Part shown: positions 1 to 5,830 of the stretch, piece by piece
How positions within the stretch are numbered: position 1 is the first letter of the stretch
Layout of the letters: each line of letters begins with the position of its first letter
DNA from: UBA11524 sp051886675
GTDB lineage: Bacteria > Bacillota > Clostridia > Christensenellales > Aristaeellaceae
Direction: 5' to 3'
Assembly: GCA_051886675.1 (NCBI GenBank)
Contig: JBJEYH010000131.1
Span: 1-6,299 of the forward strand
DNA length: 6,299 nt
Notes under the pieces: model-generated
The model's database searches: none
Seen by the model: only the letters and a program-made list of their open reading frames with translations
Told to the model about the DNA's origin: nothing
Translations under genes and position numbers: made by a program

Positions 1-842
1 CGGGCGCGTACTTCAAGGGCGTGCTGGGCTATCTGCTGGCAGCCTTCCTGCTGGTGTTCGCGGGCATCTACTGCATGGCCTACAACCTGAGCGGGTATTA
101 CAGCAACTTCGAATATGTGCTGGATTCCATCGCCTTCATCTACCTGATCGCCGTGCCGATCATCGCCATGCGCTCCATGGCCGAGGAGCGGCGGCAGAAG
201 ACCGATCAGCTGCTCTACGCCCTGCCCATCCGCATGTCGGACGTGGTGGTGGGCAAGTACCTGGCCATGCTGCTGGTGCTGGCGGTGCCCACGGTGATCA
301 TGGGCTTCTATCCGCTGATCCTCAGCCAGTTCGGTACGGTGGCGCTGTCCACGGCCTACGGCGCGCTGCTGGCCTTCTTCCTGCTGGGCGCGGCGCTTTT
401 GTCCATCGGGTTGTTCATCTCCTCCCTGACCGACAGCCAGGTGGCCGCGGCGGTCATCACCCTGGTGACGATGCTGCTGCTGTACTTCATGTCCGGCCTG
501 GCCAGCTTTGTGTCCACGGACGGCTCCGCGTCGCTGATGGCGCTGTCGGTGCTGGCGGTGATCGTCGCGCTGATCATCTACGCCCTGACCCGCAACCCCA
601 TCGTGGCGGCGCTGGTGGGCATCGTGTGCATCGGCGGACTGCAGCTGTGGTATCAGGCGGACAGCGCAGCCTTCTCGGGCCTGTTTGCCAGCATCATGAG
701 CGCCATCAGCGTCTTCGACCGCTTCAGCCCCTTTGTGGAGGGCGTCTTTGACCTGACGACCGTGGTGTACTACCTGTCGATCATCGGCGTGTTCCTGTTC
801 CTGACGGTGCAGGTCATGGAGAAGCGGAGGTGGAACGAATGA
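1..842 (+). CDS. ABC-2 type permease, GldF-like (5' partial)
   Basis: This is the membrane subunit of an ABC exporter of the GldF / ABC-2 type, acting in the cytoplasmic membrane with a separate ATPase. The reading frame is already open at base 3 (Gly-Ala-Tyr-Phe-Lys-Gly ahead of the GTG at 21). The segment 'YFKGVLGYLLAAFLLVFAGI' is the usual N-terminal region of this family, so the true start lies off the window and GTG 21 is not the start. About 279 residues are visible, with some six to eight hydrophobic segments. After the second of these comes the family's conserved cytoplasmic stretch, Met-Ala-Glu-Glu-Arg-Arg-Gln-Lys-Thr-Asp-Gln-Leu-Leu (nt 177-215). The C-terminus is a membrane segment followed by a basic tail (EKRRWNE). 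The stop overlaps the next start (ATGA, 839-842). The partner ATPase is probably encoded just upstream. The substrate is unknown. Confidence 0.9.
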   Translation, partial: GAYFKGVLGYLLAAFLLVFAGIYCMAYNLSGYYSNFEYVLDSIAFIYLIAVPIIAMRSMAEERRQKTDQLLYALPIRMSDVVVGKYLAMLLVLAVPTVIMGFYPLILSQFGTVALSTAYGALLAFFLLGAALLSIGLFISSLTDSQVAAAVITLVTMLLLYFMSGLASFVSTDGSASLMALSVLAVIVALIIYALTRNPIVAALVGIVCIGGLQLWYQADSAAFSGLFASIMSAISVFDRFSPFVEGVFDLTTVVYYLSIIGVFLFLTVQVMEKRRWNE

Positions 843-2299
843 GCAAGCAGCAGAAGAAGGAAAGGAAATCCTTCAAGGCCTCGCTCAAGCGCATGTTCGG
901 CGGGCGCTTCCGGGCAGGCAGCTATTCGGCCGTGGCGGCGGCGGTGGTCATCGCCATCGCGGTGCTGGTGAACCTGATGGTCTCCAGCCTGCCCTCGACC
1001 ATGACCGAGCTGGATATGACCAGCCAGTCCCTCTACAGCCTTTCCGACCAGAGCAAGCGCATCGCCGCCTCCCTGGACAAGGACGTGAAGCTGTACCTGA
1101 TCTGCAACTCCGGCAACGAGAATTCCACCATCGAGCGGCTGCTGCAGCGCTACGCGGCGCAGTCCAGCCACATCCAGTACGAGAGCGTGGATCCCTCCCT
1201 CCGGCCCACCTTCCTCAACGCCTATGACCTGGACATCAGCCGCCTGTATGAAAACAGCGTCCTGGTGGACTGCGAGGGCCGCTACCGCCTGGTGGGCTAT
1301 GACGAGATCTTCGTCACCGAGTATTCCATGGACTACTATTCCTACTCCTATAACACCACCACCACCTTCGACGGCGAGAACGCCCTGACCAACGCCATCC
1401 ACTACGTGTCCAGCGACAACCTGCCCAAGGTGTACATCCTCACCGGCCACGGCGAGGAGGAGCTGAGCGAGACCATCACCGGCATGCTGGCCCAGGACAA
1501 CCTGGACTACGAGAGCCTGTCGCTTTTGTCCCTGGACGCGGTGCCCGAGGACGCGGCGGCCGTGGTGATCAACGCGCCCTCCTCCGACCTGAGCGAGGAT
1601 GAGGCGGATCAGCTCATCGCCTACCTGGAGGGCGGCGGCAACGTGGCGCTGCTCACCGGCTACATGGGCGAAGACGATATGACCCAGCTCAAGCGGGTGA
1701 CGGCCTCCATGGGTCTGACCACGGATACCGGCATCATCATCGAGGGCGACCGGCAGATGCGGCTGAACCGCTATCCCCACTACCTGCTGCCCGACGTCGC
1801 CAGCCATGACGTGACCGACGCGATCATCAGCGCGGGCTACTACATCCTGATCCCCCTGGCCCAGCCCATCGTGGAGACGGAGGATTCCACCGCGTCCGTC
1901 ACCTGGCTGCTGACCACCTCCGACAGCGCCTACGCCAAGCAGGCCGCCCTGCAGATGACCGTCACCGACAGGGAGGAGGGCGACACCGACGGCCCCTTCA
2001 ACATCGCGGCGGTGTCCGAGAAGAACGGCAAGCTGTTCTGGGCGAGCAGCAGCTACCTGCTGGACAGCTATGTGGACAGCATGGTGTCCGGGGGCAACAG
2101 CAATCTGTTCCTGAATGTGCTGAACTGGATGGGCGGGCAGGAGGAGAGCATCTCCATCCGGGCCAAGTCCCTTGACACCACGGGCCTGACGGTCACCCAG
2201 GCTGAATCCACCCTGTGGAGCATCGTCATGATCGGCCTGATTCCCCTGGCGCTGGTGGCCATCGGCATTGTCATCTGGATAAGGAGGAAGCGGCGTTGA
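839..2299 (+). CDS. GldG-like ABC transporter auxiliary protein
   Basis: This is a membrane-anchored extracytoplasmic protein resembling GldG and the ABC_transp_aux family, 486 aa. A lysine/arginine-rich cytoplasmic N-terminus (residues 1-28) is followed by one transmembrane helix (about 29-50). Next comes the family motif region LDMTSQSLYSLSDQ (58-71), a long soluble domain containing LTGHGE (201-206), and a C-terminal helix (about 461-481) ending in IRRKRR. This is the usual two-anchor layout of the family. I chose ATG 839 because GGAGG (826-830) lies 8 nt upstream and the codon overlaps the permease stop. The in-frame GTG at 830 would lie on top of that ribosome site. GldG-like proteins pair with GldF-like permeases. 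In gliding Bacteroidota the pair is needed for motility, but in other phyla the function is not established. Tyr/Ser/Thr-rich residues around YYSYSYNTTTTF form a local low-complexity patch. Confidence 0.9.
   Translation: MSKQQKKERKSFKASLKRMFGGRFRAGSYSAVAAAVVIAIAVLVNLMVSSLPSTMTELDMTSQSLYSLSDQSKRIAASLDKDVKLYLICNSGNENSTIERLLQRYAAQSSHIQYESVDPSLRPTFLNAYDLDISRLYENSVLVDCEGRYRLVGYDEIFVTEYSMDYYSYSYNTTTTFDGENALTNAIHYVSSDNLPKVYILTGHGEEELSETITGMLAQDNLDYESLSLLSLDAVPEDAAAVVINAPSSDLSEDEADQLIAYLEGGGNVALLTGYMGEDDMTQLKRVTASMGLTTDTGIIIEGDRQMRLNRYPHYLLPDVASHDVTDAIISAGYYILIPLAQPIVETEDSTASVTWLLTTSDSAYAKQAALQMTVTDREEGDTDGPFNIAAVSEKNGKLFWASSSYLLDSYVDSMVSGGNSNLFLNVLNWMGGQEESISIRAKSLDTTGLTVTQAESTLWSIVMIGLIPLALVAIGIVIWIRRKRR
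2281..2288 (+). promoter_or_regulatory. Shine-Dalgarno site deciding a TTG start
   Basis: AAGGAGGA lies inside the last codons of the GldG-like gene (Arg-Arg-Lys), 7-8 nt before TTG 2296. The frame of the downstream protein stays open upstream to ATG 2215, but that start would give a hydrophilic His/Arg-rich leader before the membrane anchor and has no reason to be used. This site and the TTGA overlap settle the start at TTG 2296. Confidence 0.85.
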
Positions 2300-3657
2300 A
2301 GCGTTCCATCAAATTGCTGCTGCTGGCGCTGGTGCTGGCCCTGTGCGTGGGCGGGTACTTCGGCGTGCAGCAGTTCAGCCAGACCCAGCAGGTCATCGAG
2401 GAAGCCGGGACCTTCGACCTGACGGCCAAAGTGGCCGACGATCTCACCGGCCTGAAGTGGACCTCTGGAGAAACCACCTTCGACCTGACCTGGGACGGCA
2501 GCGCGTGGCAGCGGGCGGACGACGCGGCCTTCCCGCTGGATCAGGATGCGGCGCAGGACATGGCTGACGCGCTCCTGGCCCTGACCGCCACCCGCAAGAT
2601 CGAGAACGTGACCAGTCCTGCCGACTACGGTCTGGCGGAACCGGCCTTCTCCGTCACCGCCCGCTGGAAGGACGGCACGGAAACCACCTACGCCATGGGC
2701 GACCAGACGCCCTTTGCCGACGGGTACTACCTGCAGCTGTCCGGGCAGGACACGGTGATCTACACCATCAGCAAGAAGCTGAACAGCCTGTTCGAGACGG
2801 ATATGAACGCCCTGGCCGTGCTGGAGTCCATCCCTGAGGTGGAGAACGTGACCCGGCTGACCGTGGGCGACACCCTGGATCTGCAGAAGGCCTCCGCCAG
2901 CAGGACCATCAACCCGGATCAGCTGTGGTATTCCGCCGACGGCGAGCCCGTGGACGGCGCGGATGATCTGGTGGAGACCGCCCAGGACATCGCCTGGGAC
3001 GAGCTGGTCACCGCCTCGGCCACCCAGGATGAGCTGACCGCCTGGCAGCTGGACGGGGACGCGGCCATCGCCATCAGCCTCTACGACGGCGACGAGGCCG
3101 GCATGACCGTCCTCCTGGGCACGACCAACGACGACGGCAACTATTACGCCCGTCTGCCCGAATCGTCCATGGTGTACACCGTGTCCGCCACGGACGTGAG
3201 CAGCCTGCTCACCGCCACGGCGGAGGAAATGCGCAGCGAAACCATTCTGTCCCTGCCCTATGAGCAGGTGAAGACCGCCACGCTGACTGCGGGCAGCACC
3301 GTGTACGTGCTGGAGCATCCGGCGGAGGACAGCCAGCCCGAGGAGGGCGGCGAGGATGCCGCCGCGGACGCGGAAGCGTCGGAAGCCCCGGAGGCCACCG
3401 CCGAGCCCGAGGAGGATCCCGGCGAGGACATCTGGGCGCTGGTGCTGGGTCTGGACGCCCGGGGCGTGCCTGAGGCGGAGGCCGGCGAGCTGGTGCTGAC
3501 CATCCAGGTTGTCAGCGCCGAGGGCATGGAAGCCACGCTGACCATCGCCGAGTACGACGCCAGCTACTACCAGCTGACCATGGGCGGGCGCAAGACGCTC
3601 GTCTCCGCCGACGAGGTGGACAAGCTGGTGCGCCAGGTGAAGCAGCTGGCCCGGTAA
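2296..3657 (+). CDS. DUF4340 domain-containing membrane-anchored protein
   Basis: This 453-aa protein has an N-terminal signal anchor (LKRSIK then a hydrophobic run to about residue 23) and a largely beta-rich extracytoplasmic body of DUF4340 type. The signature YGL-x-x-P followed by a DG, GD and YY pattern is seen at residues 112-166. A second copy with the same spacing lies at about 250-305 (WQLDG through GNYYARLPESSMVYTVS). An acidic Glu/Ala/Asp/Pro linker (343-378, nt 3322-3429) splits the last domain, which ends YYQLTMGGRKTLVSADEVDKL. The start is TTG and overlaps the upstream stop (TTGA), so translation is probably coupled. DUF4340 proteins commonly follow GldF/GldG-like genes. Their role is undefined, and a part in the exporter complex is inferred from context. 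Cys17 lies near the anchor, but the residue before it is Leu, so a lipoprotein is unlikely. Confidence 0.88.
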   Translation: MKRSIKLLLLALVLALCVGGYFGVQQFSQTQQVIEEAGTFDLTAKVADDLTGLKWTSGETTFDLTWDGSAWQRADDAAFPLDQDAAQDMADALLALTATRKIENVTSPADYGLAEPAFSVTARWKDGTETTYAMGDQTPFADGYYLQLSGQDTVIYTISKKLNSLFETDMNALAVLESIPEVENVTRLTVGDTLDLQKASASRTINPDQLWYSADGEPVDGADDLVETAQDIAWDELVTASATQDELTAWQLDGDAAIAISLYDGDEAGMTVLLGTTNDDGNYYARLPESSMVYTVSATDVSSLLTATAEEMRSETILSLPYEQVKTATLTAGSTVYVLEHPAEDSQPEEGGEDAAADAEASEAPEATAEPEEDPGEDIWALVLGLDARGVPEAEAGELVLTIQVVSAEGMEATLTIAEYDASYYQLTMGGRKTLVSADEVDKLVRQVKQLAR

Positions 3658-3675
3658 CCCCATCACAGACAAACG

Positions 3676-3709
3676 GCCCCCTGCGGCGGAAAACGCTGCA
3701 GGGGGCTTT
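3676..3709 (+). terminator. Intrinsic terminator of the ABC operon, possibly bidirectional
   Basis: The hairpin has 13-bp arms, GCCCCCTGCGGCG (3676-3688) and CGCTGCAGGGGGC (3694-3706), with one G-U pair and a GAAAA loop. It is followed by only three T (3707-3709). It starts 18 nt after the DUF4340 stop. The convergent MFS gene ends at 3742, so the same stem, read from the other strand, probably also ends that transcript. The T-run on that side (CGTTTGTCTG) is weak too. Confidence 0.85.
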
Positions 3710-3741
3710 GGCGTGTCAGGGAAAACGAAGGGGCCGGGGGA

Positions 3742-4944
3742 TTACCGCCAGGTTTTCCGGCGGGCGGCGAACAGCGCCAGCGCCAGCAGCGGCATGCCCG
3801 TGGCGATCATCAGGGCCTGCAGGGGGATCACGTCCGCCAGGGGGCCGAAGGCCAGCATGCCCAGGGGCAGAAAGCCGGAATACATCGCGCCCATCAGGCC
3901 GAACACGCGCCCCTGCATGGCCGGGTCGGCGGTCTCCTGGATCAGGGTGGTGGAGGCGGTCTGCACGGCGGTGATGGCCATGCTGTACACGAACATCAGC
4001 GCCAGGTACATCAGGAAGAAGGGCGATACCCCCAGCCCGATGGTCATGGCGCCCGCGACGCCCAGGCCCAGGGCCAGCAGGCCCGTCCGGCTGCGCATGC
4101 CGCCCGGCAGGCCCATCAGCATGCCGCCCGCGGCCATGCCTGCGCAGCCTGTCAGCTCCGCGGCGGTCAGGTACCAGTAGGTGTCGCCGTACGTGCGGCT
4201 GATCAGCAGCCCCGACATGAACCCCGCCGGCACGCTGAGGAAAATGAACAGCCCGTAGACGCTCAGCAGCCGTCCGATGCCCCTGTCCGAGAAGGCGTAG
4301 CGAACCCCGGCCGTGATGTCACCCAGCATGGAGCCGCCCTCCGATCGGGGCGCGCTTTCCGCGACGCGCACGCAGCACAGAAGGCTGATGCCCACCGCCG
4401 CCGTCAGCACGTCGAGCAGGAGCGTTGCGCGCAGGGAGCCCATGGCGAGGATCGCCCCGGCTGCCGCGGGCGCGGCGAACTGCACCACGGACTGCAGGGT
4501 GGCGTTGATGCCGTTGAAGCGCATGAGGTGCTTTTCCGGCACAAGGGCGGGGATCATCGCGCCCACGGCAGGGGTCTGCACCCCCGCGCCCAGGGAGCGC
4601 AGCGCGGACATGATCAGCAGCGCCGTCAGCAGCGCGCTGTCCCGGGAGACGAGGGGCATCAGGCAGACCATGACCAGCGTGACGCCGGCGATCAGCCCGT
4701 CGGCCAGGATGATGAGTCTCCTGCGGCTGAAGCGATCCGCCCACACGCCGCCGACGAAGGAAATCAGAAACTGCGGCAGGTACGAGCATACGGTGAACGC
4801 CGCCACCCATACGCCGCTGGCGGTGGTCAGCGTGACGTACCAGATGACCGCCATCTGCACGATCATCGAGCCGAAGAGCGTCACGCACTGACTGATGAGA
4901 AAGAGTACCGTCTGTTTTTTCCAACCGGGCGCCATGGTATCCAT
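3742..4944 (-). CDS. MFS transporter, DHA3 (MefA/EntS-like) efflux family
   Basis: This is a 400-aa major facilitator superfamily protein with about 12 hydrophobic segments, the usual length for the drug:H+ antiporter-3 type (MFS_3: MefA, EntS relatives). The loop after helix 2 carries motif A as GGVWADRFSRRR (residues 65-76). RSLGAGVQTPAVGAMIPALV (116-135) and the central DPAMQGRVFGL (340-350) are typical of this group. It ends in a short basic tail (ARRKTWR). ATG 4944 is chosen because AAGGAGGG lies 8 nt upstream; a second in-frame ATG (4935) is less well placed. It likely exports a small toxic compound or a siderophore-like product using the proton gradient, but the substrate cannot be read from sequence. 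It follows the MerR-like regulator by 59 nt. A terminator hairpin in that gap contains its ribosome site, which suggests attenuated expression. Confidence 0.93.
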   Translation of the reverse strand: MDTMAPGWKKQTVLFLISQCVTLFGSMIVQMAVIWYVTLTTASGVWVAAFTVCSYLPQFLISFVGGVWADRFSRRRLIILADGLIAGVTLVMVCLMPLVSRDSALLTALLIMSALRSLGAGVQTPAVGAMIPALVPEKHLMRFNGINATLQSVVQFAAPAAAGAILAMGSLRATLLLDVLTAAVGISLLCCVRVAESAPRSEGGSMLGDITAGVRYAFSDRGIGRLLSVYGLFIFLSVPAGFMSGLLISRTYGDTYWYLTAAELTGCAGMAAGGMLMGLPGGMRSRTGLLALGLGVAGAMTIGLGVSPFFLMYLALMFVYSMAITAVQTASTTLIQETADPAMQGRVFGLMGAMYSGFLPLGMLAFGPLADVIPLQALMIATGMPLLALALFAARRKTWR

Positions 4945-4997
4945 AGAAAAAACCCTCCTTTCGCTGTTGCCGGATCATTCTAACAGCAAAGGGAGGG
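4945..4997 (-). terminator. Intrinsic terminator / putative attenuator between merR and MFS genes
   Basis: On the - strand, CCCTCCCTTTGCTGTT (4997-4982) pairs with AACAGCGAAAGGAGGG (4968-4953). That gives 14 Watson-Crick pairs, one G-U and one mismatch, around a 13-nt loop. TTTTTT follows immediately (4952-4947), then CT and the MFS start codon. The shape is that of a rho-independent terminator, yet it overlaps the ribosome site of the next gene instead of closing an operon. The 5' arm starts 6 nt after the merR stop, so a ribosome terminating there would cover part of it. Confidence 0.8.
4953..4960 (-). promoter_or_regulatory. Shine-Dalgarno of the MFS gene, buried in a hairpin arm
   Basis: Read on the - strand this is AAGGAGGG, 8 nt before ATG 4944. 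Every base lies in the 3' arm of the 4953-4997 hairpin. Its GGAGGG core can pair with CCCTCC in the 5' arm (4992-4997). GGAGGGTT can also pair perfectly with AACCCTCC in the last codons of merR (5011-5018). The site should be hidden whenever either pairing forms. Confidence 0.8.
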
Positions 4998-5003
4998 CTG
5001 GTG

Positions 5004-5756
5004 TTATAGTGGAGGGTTGGCGAATTGCGCTTTCATACCGGCGAGCATGCGGGCCATGCGGGCGGCGTTGCGCTCCGCCGCCTGGAGGGAGAGGATCAGC
5101 CGGTCGCAGACGGAGATGATCTCGCTGCTCTCCCCGGGGACGTTCAGGGCCCGGGCCATATCCGCCCGGGGATCCCGCTCCAGGGCCGTGAGCATGCGCA
5201 GGATGGCCTCCAGCGAGTAGCTGGCGCAGCGCAGGGCGCGGATCATCATGATGCGGTTCAGGTCGTCGCCGTCATAGACGCGCTGTCCCTGCCGGACGCC
5301 GCCTGCGCGCAGCAGGCCGTTGCGTTCCCAGTTGCGCAGGGTATCCACCGAGATGCCCAGCGCATCGGCGGCCTCCCGGCGGGTCATGGAGATGGATGCT
5401 TCGCCCCGGGCCAGGTGATACCGCTCCGCGATCCGGATGGCTTCGGCGGCGTTGCGCGTTTCCCGGGCCACCTGCGCCCGGTAATCCTCCGTCAGGGAAA
5501 GGGCGCGGTCGAAATCGCCCCGGGCGGACGCCTTCACCGCGTCCACCATTTTTCTGCGCAGCCCGTTCTGCAGCACCTCCGTCCGGAAGGCCACGCGGAC
5601 AAGCCGCAGCTGCGCCAGGTGGAAATCCGTGAAGATCCGGTAGCCGTTGGCCCTGCGCGCCGCGGGGGGAATCAGCTGCCAGGTCTCGTACAGGCGCACC
5701 GTGTTGGGATGGACGCCCACCAGACGCGCCAGCTCCGAGGTAGCGTACGTTTTCAT
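5004..5756 (-). CDS. Transcriptional regulator with two MerR-type HTH domains
   Basis: This is a 250-aa DNA-binding regulator. A first MerR helix-turn-helix plus wing spans about residues 4-58 (YATSELARLVGVHPNTVRLYE, then GYRIFTDFHLAQL). A helical spacer (60-120) follows, and then a second MerR-type HTH and wing at about 122-190 (MTRREAADALGISVDTLRNWE, then QRVYDGDDLNRI). A helical C-terminus (about 210-245) may dimerise. Most MerR proteins have one HTH, a coiled coil and an effector domain. No Cys-rich metal site or drug-binding domain is evident here. ATG 5756 is preferred over ATG 5771 because GAGG lies 9 nt before it, while the longer start follows a T-run with no ribosome site. It is encoded directly upstream of the MFS gene, which it probably controls. 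The signal is unknown. Confidence 0.88.
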   Translation of the reverse strand: MKTYATSELARLVGVHPNTVRLYETWQLIPPAARRANGYRIFTDFHLAQLRLVRVAFRTEVLQNGLRRKMVDAVKASARGDFDRALSLTEDYRAQVARETRNAAEAIRIAERYHLARGEASISMTRREAADALGISVDTLRNWERNGLLRAGGVRQGQRVYDGDDLNRIMMIRALRCASYSLEAILRMLTALERDPRADMARALNVPGESSEIISVCDRLILSLQAAERNAARMARMLAGMKAQFANPPL

Positions 5757-5765
5757 GCCTGCAGT

Positions 5766-5769
5766 CCTC
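5766..5769 (-). promoter_or_regulatory. Shine-Dalgarno supporting the shorter MerR start
   Basis: On the - strand GAGG lies 9 nt upstream of ATG 5756. The alternative ATG at 5771 overlaps this site and is preceded by TTTTTTCCCC, which offers no ribosome site. The shorter protein also begins right at the first HTH. Confidence 0.55.
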
Positions 5770-5775
5770 ATGGGG

Positions 5776-5815
5776 AAAAAAGAAGAGCATCACGGCGCGG
5801 CCGGAGGATGCTCTT
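5776..5815 (-). terminator. Intrinsic terminator after the FAD-dependent gene
   Basis: On the - strand AAGAGCATC (5815-5807) pairs perfectly with GATGCTCTT (5791-5783). An inner CGGC/GCCG pairing (5803-5800 with 5796-5793) extends the stem. C then TTTTTT (5781-5776) follows. The hairpin begins 15 nt after the stop of the upstream gene and ends about 20 nt before the preferred MerR start. I see no convincing -35/-10 pair between it and merR, so merR may depend on read-through or on a promoter overlapping the hairpin. Confidence 0.82.
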
Positions 5816-5830
5816 TCGCTGTGCGGGTGG

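Noticed and set aside
770..1807. 345-codon open frame on the - strand opposite the GldG-like gene
   Set aside because: Rich in His, Gly, Val and Gln with no recognisable domain. It is a typical antisense shadow of GC-rich coding DNA, and the + strand product is clearly a known family.
2296..2358. Lipoprotein signal at Cys17 of the DUF4340 protein
   Set aside because: The residue before Cys is Leu and not Gly/Ala/Ser, so the lipobox is poor. A plain membrane anchor is more likely.
2068..3672. 534-codon open frame on the - strand opposite the DUF4340 gene
   Set aside because: Low-complexity Gly/His/Leu/Gln composition, spans two coupled + strand genes and their junction, and has no ribosome site or domain. 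It reflects GC-rich codon bias.
3708..4180. Open frames on the + strand opposite the 3' end of the MFS gene
   Set aside because: Arg/Pro/Ala-rich shadows lying opposite conserved MFS helices, and the first starts inside the terminator.
4977..4982. Possible -10 box TAGAAT (- strand) in the hairpin loop before the MFS gene
   Set aside because: No acceptable -35 hexamer at 16-20 nt spacing upstream (for example AACACC at 17 nt). Kept only as a possibility, not annotated.
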